In this document: in pieces, positions 19,322-28,854 of the stretch
How the letters are laid out: the number at the start of each line of letters is the position of its first letter
Position numbering within the stretch: position 1 is the first letter of the stretch
Assembly: GCF_046054165.1 (NCBI RefSeq)
Contig: NZ_JBFNXK010000002.1
Coordinates: 248,001 to 312,000 of the forward strand
DNA: 64,000 bases
Origin: Celerinatantimonas sp046054165
Lineage (GTDB): Bacteria; Pseudomonadota; Gammaproteobacteria; Enterobacterales; Celerinatantimonadaceae
Reading direction: 5' to 3'
Notes under the pieces: generated by a model
What the model saw: only the letters and a program-made list of their open reading frames with translations
What the model was told of the DNA's origin: nothing
Database searches by the model: none
Position numbers and translations under genes: made by a program

Positions 19322-20113
19322 TTAATGCAAAATCTGATTAAGTTGTGCCAGAACATCGACTGACTTTTCATGCAGTGCCAATGAATAACCGATAAAGATC
19401 AATACCCAGAACACCCCAAAACCGGCAAATACCGACCATAACGGCAGCTGTTTACCTAATTTTTGCTGAGTTGCGACCACATGATCCGTTGGCGATGTTA
19501 ACGGCCCCGGTTCTTCATCTCGCAGCCTAGCCAGAGTTTGATAAAGATTTCGGATCACTTTCTGATATTCCTGATGGCCGTTATCCATCACTTTGTAACG
19601 CCCCTCAAAACCGAGTGAGAGGCACAAATAGATAAACTCAAGTAACTGCTGATAACGCGTGGGCTCACCAATCAACCGGGATAAAATGGTAAACACCTTC
19701 TCTCCACCCCAGGTTTCATTGTGAAATCGGGTCAAGAGCGAATGTTCAGCCCAAATACTGTCGGCCCCCCAAGCCGTATTCATCACGGCTTCATCAACAA
19801 ACGAGCACAGGACATAGCGATAAGCTAAAATCACAGCATGTTCATAGCCAGCTTCAGTCAGCTCCACTTCGATCGCTTTCACTTCATCTACGGCTTGCCG
19901 GTAGACCGCATCCACCTGTTCGCAAAACGATAATCGGCGAATACGAACCGCCATCCCCAGCAGAGGCGTCGCCGCATCGATCATCGGATTAATATTTTCA
20001 CCACGCAGCTGAAACCAGTAATCCTGGTCTTTATCAATGTTGCGAACCTCATCAAACAGCAACCCGTCAAAACTCTGCAGCTCCCGTGAGCCAACTGTTA
20101 GCAAATCTGTCAT
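19322..20113 (-). CDS. tssL: T6SS membrane complex protein TssL (DotU/IcmH)
   Basis: Inner-membrane partner of TssM. The cytoplasmic N-terminal domain shows the DotU pattern (AVILAYRYVLCSFVDEAVMN, then WAEHSLLTRFHNETWGGEKVF, then FIYLCLSLGFEGRYKV). One C-terminal transmembrane segment lies near residues 226-247 (WSVFAGFGVFWVLIFIGYSL), leaving a very short periplasmic tail. At 263 aa it is the short form without a fused peptidoglycan-binding OmpA domain. It starts 3 nt after tssK. Confidence 0.94.
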   Translation of the reverse strand: MTDLLTVGSRELQSFDGLLFDEVRNIDKDQDYWFQLRGENINPMIDAATPLLGMAVRIRRLSFCEQVDAVYRQAVDEVKAIEVELTEAGYEHAVILAYRYVLCSFVDEAVMNTAWGADSIWAEHSLLTRFHNETWGGEKVFTILSRLIGEPTRYQQLLEFIYLCLSLGFEGRYKVMDNGHQEYQKVIRNLYQTLARLRDEEPGPLTSPTDHVVATQQKLGKQLPLWSVFAGFGVFWVLIFIGYSLALHEKSVDVLAQLNQILH

Positions 20114-20116
20114 GGT

Positions 20117-21451
20117 CTAACTCCGAATTGCCCAAAATTGCAGTTCAATCTCTGGAAATTCCCCTGCCACATGGAAGGCAAAACCACTGGCATTCACCAG
20201 CATGGTCCAGGCCTGACTGGTTTTATCGAGTTGGTAATAGGTATAACCGGCATGATAGGGGAGCTGTCTTGGCGCGACCGGCAGCGGTGTTAATGGAACA
20301 CCGGGCAGTTGCAATGCAATCAGATCTCGAATTTTCTCAACGGAAGCGACTTTAGTCTGCTGAATGAACAGCCGTCGCAGCTCATCTAATGGCATCCGAG
20401 CTTTCACAGCTAAAATAAATTCTGCATGATCAATGAGTTGTCGATCCTGCAATGGCGCAACCATCAACCCATATTTACGTTTCTGCAATTGCAGGGATAC
20501 AGCTTTCGGTTCCAGAACAATGCTCAGGGATTGTCGTAACAATCGCATCACATGTAAAAAATTATCCGTCGGTAAATCATGGTTATAATTTCCCAACTCT
20601 GGAGCCATCCGGCTTTCATCGGTAAACGTAGCCAACTCGCCACACATCATCGACAAGGCTTCATAAACTCGTTCCGGATGCACTCGACCTAAACCCGCTA
20701 AGTGATGCAGATGGGGCTGCATCCGGTTTAAAGCTTGCAACAGCATAAAATCTGAAACATCGGCGACGCCCCCCTGCCCCGGAGAACCAATCCGGGTTGC
20801 GATATTGCTGGCGCGTTCACGCATCAGTCCGGAGACCTCATTAATAAAACGCTGTAAGGCGCTAATCGCTCCGATGTTAAAATGGCAGGGAATAAAATGC
20901 TCATCCAGCAATACGCTGCCATCCGGACGTTTCTCTAAAATTTTTGCAATCGCAATCGAGCTATAAGCACTACGATCTTCACGCCCCAACATCAATTTGA
21001 GTTGCACCGGACTGACATCGATATTCGCCTGAGCGCCCTGAGAGGAATGCACATCTCGCACTGACTGCGAAATCGATTTGTACCGACCGGACCCCGCTTC
21101 ATCCGGCCAACTGATTTCGGTAATCGCATCGCTCCGTAGCGGAAGCGCCAGATAGATAATCTGGTTTGCCATCGAATCATCGGTCACCGCCAACGGTTCC
21201 GGCAGTTGATCTTCCTCGGGAATATTAAACACAGTACCATCGGGCATTACCCCAATAGCCCGGGCAATAGCGATCGAGCCAAAACTCAAATATTCAGGAT
21301 TTAAGCTCAATTCGGTCACGCCATATAAATAGCGACTGACGGACTGGATCCGCTCATCGATAAAATATTCAAAGTAACGCTGTTGCTGTTGAAAATGCTG
21401 GGGCTTGATAAACAGCCCCTCATTCCAAACCACTCGATTTCGGGAAGCCAT
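20117..21451 (-). CDS. tssK: T6SS baseplate protein TssK
   Basis: TssK trimers connect the baseplate to the membrane complex. The 444-aa product begins with the family hallmark NRVVWNEGLFIKPQHFQQQQ and continues YFEYFIDERI. The C-terminal lobe (QLIDHAEFILAVKARMP, then QLPGVPLTPLPVAPRQLPYH) is also conserved. Length is normal for the family. It is packed between tssJ and tssL with 3-nt spacers. Confidence 0.95.
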   Translation of the reverse strand: MASRNRVVWNEGLFIKPQHFQQQQRYFEYFIDERIQSVSRYLYGVTELSLNPEYLSFGSIAIARAIGVMPDGTVFNIPEEDQLPEPLAVTDDSMANQIIYLALPLRSDAITEISWPDEAGSGRYKSISQSVRDVHSSQGAQANIDVSPVQLKLMLGREDRSAYSSIAIAKILEKRPDGSVLLDEHFIPCHFNIGAISALQRFINEVSGLMRERASNIATRIGSPGQGGVADVSDFMLLQALNRMQPHLHHLAGLGRVHPERVYEALSMMCGELATFTDESRMAPELGNYNHDLPTDNFLHVMRLLRQSLSIVLEPKAVSLQLQKRKYGLMVAPLQDRQLIDHAEFILAVKARMPLDELRRLFIQQTKVASVEKIRDLIALQLPGVPLTPLPVAPRQLPYHAGYTYYQLDKTSQAWTMLVNASGFAFHVAGEFPEIELQFWAIRS

Positions 21452-21454
21452 CGA

Positions 21455-21943
21455 TCATTCAACCTTTTCTACAACCACATCGTTAGATTTCAGTAATATC
21501 AACAGATGATATTCATGACCTAACGGTTTCACCTTAACGACTTTTTTCCACTGGCTTTTATCGGGATCAGAATAGCTGGCCATCACCCCGATATAACGGG
21601 TATCGTCATCCAACTGGATCGGATCGACAAATTTAAACTGACCGGGTGTCAACATGTAGTCGTAGTCGTCGACATAGTTGCTTTTCAGGGCCTTCTTATA
21701 ATGATTGGCTAGTTGCTCATAATCCGCGGCTTTAAGCATGGAATCATCTTCCAGCTCAAAGACTCGCACCTGGATCGGAGTCGCAGTGCCATCCGTAGCA
21801 TTCGGATTAACATCATCCGTGGCCGCCAGACTGAATGTCACCGTACTGGGCAGTGATGCATAATCAATTTTGTCATCACTACTGCCGAAGCTACAGCCTC
21901 CCAGTAATAACAATCCGCATAAAATGATGAATACGCGACGCAT
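21455..21943 (-). CDS. tssJ: T6SS outer-membrane lipoprotein TssJ
   Basis: Lipoprotein that ties TssM to the outer membrane. The signal peptide has a lipobox LGGC at residues 14-17, so Cys17 is the lipidation site. The 162-aa product shows the TssJ beta-sandwich features: NATDGTATPIQVRVFELEDD, then an acidic loop and the C-terminal strand HEYHLLILLKSNDVVVE. It is encoded 2 nt after the FHA gene and 3 nt before tssK. Confidence 0.93.
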   Translation of the reverse strand: MRRVFIILCGLLLLGGCSFGSSDDKIDYASLPSTVTFSLAATDDVNPNATDGTATPIQVRVFELEDDSMLKAADYEQLANHYKKALKSNYVDDYDYMLTPGQFKFVDPIQLDDDTRYIGVMASYSDPDKSQWKKVVKVKPLGHEYHLLILLKSNDVVVEKVE

Positions 21944-21945
21944 AA

Positions 21946-23454
21946 TTAAACCTCCTGTTGTTTAAGGCGCAGCTCTCGATCGTAAGATTGATCGAAAATT
22001 TCCCAGAATAATTTTTCAAATCCATGCTGGCGGTTTGAAGTTAGCTCTTGATAGTAACTACGGTACATCTGCCAGGCCCACGAATCGGTTTCCACTGAAG
22101 CCGGTTGATTGCTGCGACGATAGTTGTGAAATCGTTTCATCAACACATCCGGTGAAAATGCGCGCAGGATCTGCGCCAAAGCCTGAGTGGTCGCCGTCTG
22201 CACCGCTTCATTGTGGTGTTTCACGGTCCGCAAACTCTCCTCAATGGCGGCCGGAGCCGATAAATGCACCATGCTGCGTTTGGCATCAAACATCGTCTGA
22301 ATGGTTTCGTCATACGACAGTCCCAACCGCAACGGATTATCTTCGATAGGTTGTAAATTTTTATTCATCAGCCCATAGCGACTCTCACTCACCTGCTGAT
22401 GCAACTCGAGCAACCCTTGAATGGCCGCGCGCAATGACGCCCCCATTTCTTCAGAAAGTGCATGCATCTGCCCCATATCATTCGGGTCCCCAGCATGTGC
22501 CCCTAGTCCTTTCAGCATCGGACCTGTGACCATGTGGTTTACTTCACTATCGTCTTCCACTTGCAGGTCCGGTTGTTGAAAGCCGCTGTAGACGGAAGCA
22601 CTCTCACGGGCAGCCGACTGTTCCTCGCTGACGCGTCCAAGCTCCTGTTCTATTTGATCCAATGGGTCTAAATCCTGACTATTCATTTGAAATTGCTCCT
22701 CATGAGGTAAATCACTCAGCAAATCGAGAGGATGCTCGATTGAACGAGGGTGTATCGAGGGTTGAACCGGACGATCCGCGCGAGTATGGACCATAACATC
22801 CTGTTTTAACTCGATAGCGGCATCATCATTACGTTGGTTATCGGCCTGAACCAACAGCGGTGCTCCAACCCAAATTTGATCTTCAGCACTCAGGTAACGA
22901 CGACGTTCATCGTCATCATCTACCGTTTGATCTTGCAGGTAATCTTCTAAAGTCAACTCTGAAGCGGTGAGCTCATCTAAGGCACTTAAGGGATCATCAA
23001 TGGTGGGCATATCCATCTCGAGCATGGCCTGTGGATCCCCATCCTGTTCCCAAGCCATTCCTTCCTGAGGTTCCAAAAGTGAGTCTAAATTGTGGCCAGA
23101 ATGCAACACCGGTAAGCTAGAATTGTGCTCGAAGCTCACCCGAATTGAATACGGGCCAATGCCAACGACATCATTGTCATTGAGCCGGGCATGACGACCA
23201 TAACCAATCGGCATCGACGCACCATTCATAAAAGTTGTGCCACATACATCGGTAATGCAAAACTCGTCATCCAACAGATGGATCAAGCAGTGGCGCGGTG
23301 CAATTCGACCTTGACGATCCCGCAATACCCATTGCTGAGAGGGATCTGCACCAATGGTTCCCCCCTGCTGATCAAAGCTCATCACAGCCGAACCACCTGC
23401 ATCCAACTGTTCGGTATTGGTGACCACCAAAGTGACCTGTGAAAATTCCGACAT
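21946..23454 (-). CDS. vasC: T6SS FHA-domain protein (VasC/TagH-like)
   Basis: FHA proteins bind phosphothreonine and can tune T6SS assembly. The first 100 residues form the FHA domain, with the expected conserved pieces IGADPSQQWVLRDRQGRIAP-R-HC and TFMNGASMPIGYGRHARLND. A long acidic, probably disordered middle (about 120-320) follows. The C-terminal 180 residues form the domain typical of T6SS FHA proteins (LRLGLSYDETIQTMFD to YQELTSNRQHGFEKLFWEIF). No dedicated Ser/Thr kinase or phosphatase gene is in this cluster. It corresponds to VCA0112. Confidence 0.9.
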   Translation of the reverse strand: MSEFSQVTLVVTNTEQLDAGGSAVMSFDQQGGTIGADPSQQWVLRDRQGRIAPRHCLIHLLDDEFCITDVCGTTFMNGASMPIGYGRHARLNDNDVVGIGPYSIRVSFEHNSSLPVLHSGHNLDSLLEPQEGMAWEQDGDPQAMLEMDMPTIDDPLSALDELTASELTLEDYLQDQTVDDDDERRRYLSAEDQIWVGAPLLVQADNQRNDDAAIELKQDVMVHTRADRPVQPSIHPRSIEHPLDLLSDLPHEEQFQMNSQDLDPLDQIEQELGRVSEEQSAARESASVYSGFQQPDLQVEDDSEVNHMVTGPMLKGLGAHAGDPNDMGQMHALSEEMGASLRAAIQGLLELHQQVSESRYGLMNKNLQPIEDNPLRLGLSYDETIQTMFDAKRSMVHLSAPAAIEESLRTVKHHNEAVQTATTQALAQILRAFSPDVLMKRFHNYRRSNQPASVETDSWAWQMYRSYYQELTSNRQHGFEKLFWEIFDQSYDRELRLKQQEV

Positions 23455-23465
23455 CTCACCTTTTC

Positions 23466-24470
23466 CTATCGAATATGAATGAGAACCTGACGATCTCGTT
23501 CGCTACCACCCATGAACGAATACCATCCCAGCGACGAACAATGACGGGCACTGAGCTGTAAAGTCGGGATCTCGTCACGCTCTAATTCCAGAGCCAGATC
23601 GAATGCCATCTGTTCACGTAAAATAAATTCCATTAATTTACAAAAGGTCTGATATTCCTTTCCGGTCGGTAAAAAATCCTTAAATCGCTCAAACGAGAGG
23701 GATTTAAAACAAATGACGAATTTCCCCATACAATCGGTGATCTGATCACCAATGACGGTCTCTACGCCTAAACGAGCATTGGCCATTCCCAGCGAAAACT
23801 TTTGTTCCGGAGCAATCGCAACATGCCGCACTTGCCATTGCTGGATTGAGACATCCGGCAAGTCGAAATAATGTGACACAATACCGGCGACAACCTGTGG
23901 GGAACGACTGCGTCCGGCCAGAGTCCCCGCATAAGAGAGCATTTTGCACCAGTTGATATTGGCTTCCCGGCGCAACTCTTGATCGGCTAAACCAACCAGA
24001 GCGAACAACTGTTCGGAAAACGCATCCCCGGCTTCTTCCCGAAATCGAACGTAATAGCGATATTTACGCCAAATCTGGTACACCAAGGTGATCAATCGGT
24101 GATTAAAAAAATCCAAAAACGGCTTTCTTAAACCCTGCTCACCTTCGGTCGCGATCTGCTCTAAAAAGAACCCCGGCAGTGGCGACTGCGCACCGGATAA
24201 ACCAAAAAAGGAGGTCTGCAGCTGATAACGTCCCTCTTGTGAGCATGACAGCTCCCGGATATCGCTGGCGGCAAAGCCTAGGCTTGGGTTGCCATGAAAT
24301 AGTAAATTTTCACTGACCCCCCCGGCTTGTTGCTCCGGATCGTCGCCCAACATCCGATGCAACACTTCCACCAGCTGGTAAAAGTTATAAGATTCGATAT
24401 GCGACGGAACAACCCGCGCTGCATCGCTCTCTTTTAAATCAGAGGTTGCTGTCCGACCTGCGTTCCCCAT
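23466..24470 (-). CDS. tssG: T6SS baseplate protein TssG
   Basis: Part of the TssEFGK wedge of the baseplate. The 334-aa product contains ESYNFYQLVEVLHRMLGD near the N-terminus, then GLSGAQSPLPGFFLEQI and LDFFNHRLITLVYQIWRKYR, which are diagnostic of TssG. The ATG at 24470 lies inside tssF, giving a 37-bp overlap; this suggests coupled translation of the two wedge partners. Confidence 0.94.
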   Translation of the reverse strand: MGNAGRTATSDLKESDAARVVPSHIESYNFYQLVEVLHRMLGDDPEQQAGGVSENLLFHGNPSLGFAASDIRELSCSQEGRYQLQTSFFGLSGAQSPLPGFFLEQIATEGEQGLRKPFLDFFNHRLITLVYQIWRKYRYYVRFREEAGDAFSEQLFALVGLADQELRREANINWCKMLSYAGTLAGRSRSPQVVAGIVSHYFDLPDVSIQQWQVRHVAIAPEQKFSLGMANARLGVETVIGDQITDCMGKFVICFKSLSFERFKDFLPTGKEYQTFCKLMEFILREQMAFDLALELERDEIPTLQLSARHCSSLGWYSFMGGSERDRQVLIHIR

Positions 24471-26200
24471 GAATACCTTTCACGATTATCAGCATTAATC
24501 ACCACCAGCTCATGAAACGAATTGATACTGGCATACAAAGAAAAAAATCGGCTCAAGACCGTCCCAAACAGGTACAGCTCGCCTTCAGAACCAAATGATT
24601 TTTGAGAGAGCGTTATTTCAGAACGGAGTCCACGGATCGGAAGCCCTCTCAAAACCTTTTCGATCGGTTTAGATTGAATATCCTTAATCCCTTCCAAGCG
24701 GTGTCGTGCTATTTGTTCAGCCTGTCGATCCACCAGAGCGCGAAAGTCATAAGCCCGTAAAATCGAGCTCAACGCATCTTTGGATAACAGCGATAAATAG
24801 TTCAGGGATAGATTTGAGATCAAAGTCCACAACAAACTACCATCTAAAACCGGATGCAGTGGCTGAGTCGGCTCGGTAATATTTCGAAACGAAGCAAACG
24901 AAGGTGAACTCTGGGTTTCAACACTTAAATCACCTTTGCCTAGCTCCAGCGGCAATTGTCGGTTGGTACAGGTCAGTTGTAGTGAAATTGCTTCGGTGAG
25001 TCCTAAATAGTCGGTTTCATCACTGCGAACAAATGAAATGAAATGCTCGAATCCATCATCCCGGATACTATTTTTAACCCGCAACCGGTAATAAAGTGCC
25101 CGGCGCTCATTGGCTCGCTCAATCTCATGCTGGAAACTTTCAAATGGGGTATAAATACGCTCCTGTCCCCGTTCCCGGCCCGTAGTTGTCGAAGCCCAAC
25201 CTTCAACCCGATCTACACTAAAAATTTCAAAATGAGCGGGATAACGACTGGAAGGGATCACCCGATATTCAGTTTTACGACCATTTAAATCAATGGGATC
25301 CGCATCATGGGCGAACAAGTTAATCGCCGGTGTACAGTAAAGCTGAAAACTTTCTTCCCGGATCCGCACATCGGCAGGTAACGTTTTTCTGAAGGTGAAT
25401 TTAAGCGTAAATTGCCCGCGAATCGATGGTGAAACGCTTTTTCCAATACGACAAATATCAAAAAATAGAAATGCTTCCGGAAAGGCTAAATATTCCTGCA
25501 ACACCCGATAGCCTTCATAGACATTCTTTGGATAGGGTAAAATACTGTCAGCTGATTCAAATCCGACCGGATGAAAACAATCCGCCGGTAACCGGTAAAT
25601 ATCATCACCCACGACGACATCAACCTGCCCTAAATAGTGGCTCATCCACAAGTAGAGCATCTGGGCCGAATAACTCTGTCCCCCCAGATAAAAACGCAGA
25701 TCCTGCAGATCAATTTCAGCCAGACTCTGATCCCCAAGAATTGCCATATCCAGTTCGATAATGGATGCATCACGCGTGTGATGCACACTGACCCCAACAT
25801 TTTCCAACGGATAAATATCCACAGCTCGACAGGTGGTAAAATGACAGACTGTATTCAATACCGGAATACTATCCATCTGCACTCCGGACTCAATTCGCTG
25901 CCGGGTACTAATGGCTTTATCGTTAGGGCTAAATTTCGTGATCGTTAAGCTGGGAATGGGCCGTAAATAATTAGGCCACAGCATATTGATGATCGAATGA
26001 GTCAGCTCCGGAAATTCATCATCGACTTTCTCCCGCAGCCGACCAGTCAGGAATGCAAAGCCTTCCAACAGTCGTTCGACATCCGGATCGGTGGTTCGTC
26101 CATTCAAAAAACGAGACAACTGTGGATACAACTCGGTAAACACTTGTCCCTGTTCTTTTAAGAACGCCAGCTCTTCACGGAAGTATTTATCCTGTGACAC
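24434..26200 (-). CDS. tssF: T6SS baseplate protein TssF
   Basis: Wedge protein of the T6SS baseplate, 588 aa. The N-terminus reads YFREELAFLKEQGQVFTELY then LNGRTTDPDVERLLEGFAFL, the standard TssF opening. RREL-type motifs and the C-terminal GSEGELYLFGTVLSRFFSLY then NSFHELVVIN are also present. It begins 1 nt within the end of tssE (shared base at 26200) and ends within tssG. Confidence 0.95.
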   Translation of the reverse strand: MSQDKYFREELAFLKEQGQVFTELYPQLSRFLNGRTTDPDVERLLEGFAFLTGRLREKVDDEFPELTHSIINMLWPNYLRPIPSLTITKFSPNDKAISTRQRIESGVQMDSIPVLNTVCHFTTCRAVDIYPLENVGVSVHHTRDASIIELDMAILGDQSLAEIDLQDLRFYLGGQSYSAQMLYLWMSHYLGQVDVVVGDDIYRLPADCFHPVGFESADSILPYPKNVYEGYRVLQEYLAFPEAFLFFDICRIGKSVSPSIRGQFTLKFTFRKTLPADVRIREESFQLYCTPAINLFAHDADPIDLNGRKTEYRVIPSSRYPAHFEIFSVDRVEGWASTTTGRERGQERIYTPFESFQHEIERANERRALYYRLRVKNSIRDDGFEHFISFVRSDETDYLGLTEAISLQLTCTNRQLPLELGKGDLSVETQSSPSFASFRNITEPTQPLHPVLDGSLLWTLISNLSLNYLSLLSKDALSSILRAYDFRALVDRQAEQIARHRLEGIKDIQSKPIEKVLRGLPIRGLRSEITLSQKSFGSEGELYLFGTVLSRFFSLYASINSFHELVVINADNRERYSWGTQVGQQPLI

Positions 26201-26637
26201 TAGATCACCCTATATTTGCGACTATTATCCAGCAGCAGATCAATCTGAACACCATCATGCAGTGCTCCCCGATTGATCTGGGCAGTAACATGAAAACGCA
26301 GATTCAATGGGCTATCCGGGTCATTCAAAACCCGAACATCCAGCTGATTCAAGCGTGGTTCATAGAGTTTCAGGCATTTACGAATCGCCATACGGATTTG
26401 CAACGCTAGATCACGGCTACCTAGTGTTGCATCGTTAAAATCGATCAATCCCAACAGTGGTGCACTCATTGACTCCCCAATCCGGGTATTCAGTACATTT
26501 GAGATATTGCGCTTAATCGAATCTAAAACGTCCTCGGCTTTTGGTCCTTGAGTCATGGAACGCGCTGGGGCGTCAGCTTCTAATCGTTCAAAAAAGCTGA
26601 CACCATACGCACTCTCTTCCAGAGCAACGTATCCCAT
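26200..26637 (-). CDS. tssE: T6SS baseplate protein TssE (gp25-like)
   Basis: Lysozyme-like gp25 homologue at the baseplate hub-sheath junction. The 145-aa protein contains SFFERLEADAP and SIKRNISNVLNTRIGESMS, and then the conserved IRKCLKLYEPRL-containing segment, where the EPRL motif is essential for sheath initiation in this family. It is spaced 2 nt from tssC. Confidence 0.94.
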   Translation of the reverse strand: MGYVALEESAYGVSFFERLEADAPARSMTQGPKAEDVLDSIKRNISNVLNTRIGESMSAPLLGLIDFNDATLGSRDLALQIRMAIRKCLKLYEPRLNQLDVRVLNDPDSPLNLRFHVTAQINRGALHDGVQIDLLLDNSRKYRVI

Positions 26638-26639
26638 AA

Positions 26640-28115
26640 TTAAGCCTGATCTAAGCGTCCGACCAATGACAGCTCAAAGTTCGCACCCATATATTTAAAG
26701 TGCGGACGAACCGCTAATGACACCTGATACCAGCCAGGATTTCCCTCAACGTTCATCACTTCAATACGTGCGGCACGTAGTGGGCGACGACTGCGGACAT
26801 CTGCGGGTGGATTTTCCTGATCGGCAACATACTGTTTGATCCAACTGTTCAGTTCCCGTTCCAGATCTTGACGTTCTTTCCAAGAACCGATCTGCTCCCG
26901 TTGCAGGACTTTAATGTAGTGAGCCAGACGGTTAATAATCATCATATAAGGGAGCTGAGTACTCAGTTTATAGTTGGTTTCAGCTTCCTGGCCTTCTTTC
27001 GTTTTCGGAAAGACTTTCGGTTTCTGAATCGAGTTGGCCGAGAAGAAGGCGGCATTATCACTGCCTTTACGCATAGTTAAGGCAATGAACCCTTCATCGG
27101 CCAGTTCAAATTCCTTACGGTCGGTAATCAATACTTCCGTTGGAATTTTAGCCTGCAACTCACCCATCGCTTCAAACAGGTGCACGGGTAGATCTTCTAC
27201 AGCGCCCCCACTTTGTGGACCGATAATATTCGGACACCAGCGATATTTTGCAAAGCTGTCACTAAGACGGCTAGCCAATGCAAATGCGGTATTTCCCCAC
27301 AAATAGCTCTCGTGAGTACCTGCCACATTTTCCTCATAGTTGAATGAGCTGATCGGATTTTCAACCGGATCATAAGGGGTACGTAATAGAAATCGAGGGG
27401 CTGTCAAACCGATATAACGAGCGTCTTCCGACTCGCGCAATGAACGCCATTTGGTATATTTAGGGCTTTCGAAAGTCGCTTTCAAATCTTTAATGTTCGG
27501 CAGATCTTCGAAGCTATCAACGCCAAAGAATTCAGGTCCGACCGAAGATAGAAAAGGCGCATGTGCCATCGCCCCAACAGCACCGACATACTGAAGTAAT
27601 TTCATATCGGGTGATGCTGGTGTGAATGAGTAGTTCCCAACAATCGCGCCAATAGGTTCCCCACCGAACTGCCCATATCCAGATGAGTAAATATGTTTAT
27701 AAAAACCGGACTGACTGGTTTCCGGAGCAAATTCAAAATCATCTAACAGTTCATCTTTGGTGGCGTGTAACAGTTCGATTTTAATATTTTCACGAAAATC
27801 AGTACGGTCCACGAGCAGTTTAAGGCCCCGCCACGATGACTCGAGCTGTTGAACTTTCTGATCATGAAGGATTTCATCCATCTGCGAACTGATTTTCTTA
27901 TCCAGCTCGACGATCATTTTATCCACCAGAGCCTTATTAACAGGCTCCTGAGTTTGACCATTATCTAATAACTGACTAATAAACGCGGCAACCCCTTTTT
28001 TAGCAACATCGTATCCTTCATCGCTGGGTGCCATCCGGGTTTGAGCCATCACTTCATCAAGTAGCCCGAGTTCACCGGTGGATTGCGTCTGCGCAACCTG
28101 CTCTTGAGTTGACAT
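26640..28115 (-). CDS. tssC: T6SS sheath large subunit TssC (VipB)
   Basis: Large subunit of the contractile sheath, 491 aa, the usual length. Diagnostic stretches are QQLESSWRGLKLLVDRTDFR, GAIVGNYSFTPASPDMKLLQ, SEDARYIGLTAPRFLLRTPY, and the C-terminal NPGWYQVSLAVRPHFKYMGA. It is separated from tssB by 35 nt and overlaps no other gene. Confidence 0.96.
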   Translation of the reverse strand: MSTQEQVAQTQSTGELGLLDEVMAQTRMAPSDEGYDVAKKGVAAFISQLLDNGQTQEPVNKALVDKMIVELDKKISSQMDEILHDQKVQQLESSWRGLKLLVDRTDFRENIKIELLHATKDELLDDFEFAPETSQSGFYKHIYSSGYGQFGGEPIGAIVGNYSFTPASPDMKLLQYVGAVGAMAHAPFLSSVGPEFFGVDSFEDLPNIKDLKATFESPKYTKWRSLRESEDARYIGLTAPRFLLRTPYDPVENPISSFNYEENVAGTHESYLWGNTAFALASRLSDSFAKYRWCPNIIGPQSGGAVEDLPVHLFEAMGELQAKIPTEVLITDRKEFELADEGFIALTMRKGSDNAAFFSANSIQKPKVFPKTKEGQEAETNYKLSTQLPYMMIINRLAHYIKVLQREQIGSWKERQDLERELNSWIKQYVADQENPPADVRSRRPLRAARIEVMNVEGNPGWYQVSLAVRPHFKYMGANFELSLVGRLDQA

Positions 28116-28150
28116 TATCGTGTCCTTCCTAAGTCTTCAGTTAATTTGAG

Positions 28151-28657
28151 TTATTCGGCTGGGGTTGAATCGCCACCGACCAGTTCCAGTTCGGCGAGAA
28201 GTTTGTCGCGTGATTCATCCGATTCTAAAAGTTCCTGCAACTGACGCCGAAACGCAGGAATATTGCCAAGAGGGCCTTTTAAAGCGACTAATGCTTCGCG
28301 CAACTCAATCAATTTTTTAAGTTCAGGGACTTGATTAGCAATGGAATCCGGTGAGAAATCTTTCATAGATTTAAATGAAATATTAACCGAAAGATCTTGA
28401 TCGTCTTCATCCACTAGGCGGTTAGGAACTGAAGTGGTCACGGATAGCTCGCTATCACGCATCACCGCTTCAAAGTTATTTTTATCGATAGAAATCGCAG
28501 TGCGTTCTTCAATCGGAGTTTCTTCAGAATGACCTTTAAAATCTCCTACAACTAAAGTTTTTAAAGGTAATTCAACTTCTGTTTGAGCATCGCCAACAGC
28601 AGGAACGTATTTAATATTGATGCGTTCCTTCGGTGCAACACTTCCTTCTTTAGACAT
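28151..28657 (-). CDS. tssB: T6SS sheath small subunit TssB (VipA)
   Basis: Small sheath subunit and first gene of the T6SS operon, 168 aa. It shows RINIKYVPAVGDAQTEVELP, LKTLVVGDFKG and the LSVNISFKSMKDFSPDSIA segment typical of VipA. A GGGGAT sequence lies just upstream of the ATG. Upstream is a very AT-rich 1.6-kb gap where the operon promoter must lie; I found no convincing sigma-54 -24/-12 element there. Confidence 0.95.
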   Translation of the reverse strand: MSKEGSVAPKERINIKYVPAVGDAQTEVELPLKTLVVGDFKGHSEETPIEERTAISIDKNNFEAVMRDSELSVTTSVPNRLVDEDDQDLSVNISFKSMKDFSPDSIANQVPELKKLIELREALVALKGPLGNIPAFRRQLQELLESDESRDKLLAELELVGGDSTPAE

Positions 28658-28807
28658 AATTATCCCCGTGGTTCAACTGATTAACTCAATATTTAAACAA
28701 CTGAAATGACTCAATCATTGTGATTTATTAAATTTATCATTTAGCTATAAAAAGGTCGCAAGAACTTCCTTCGAAAATATAAACTTCAAAGAAAACATAT
28801 ATGTATA

Positions 28808-28854
28808 AATAATAATTTATACTCAGGAGTCCCCCCTGAATATAAATTATTATT
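28808..28854. repeat. Long inverted repeat upstream of tssB
   Basis: Arms 28808-28827 and 28835-28854 form a 20-bp stem with a single mismatch around a 7-nt loop (AGTCCCC). The tip is TCAGG/CCTGA and the base is AT-only. It lies about 150-200 bp before the tssB start. It could be an operator, a structured leader element, or a terminator without a normal U-tract. Confidence 0.75.

Noticed and set aside
28741..28790. Possible sigma-54 promoter for tssB
   Set aside because: A GG...GC pair on the minus strand near 28755-28770 has only 8 bp between the dinucleotides, not the required 10.
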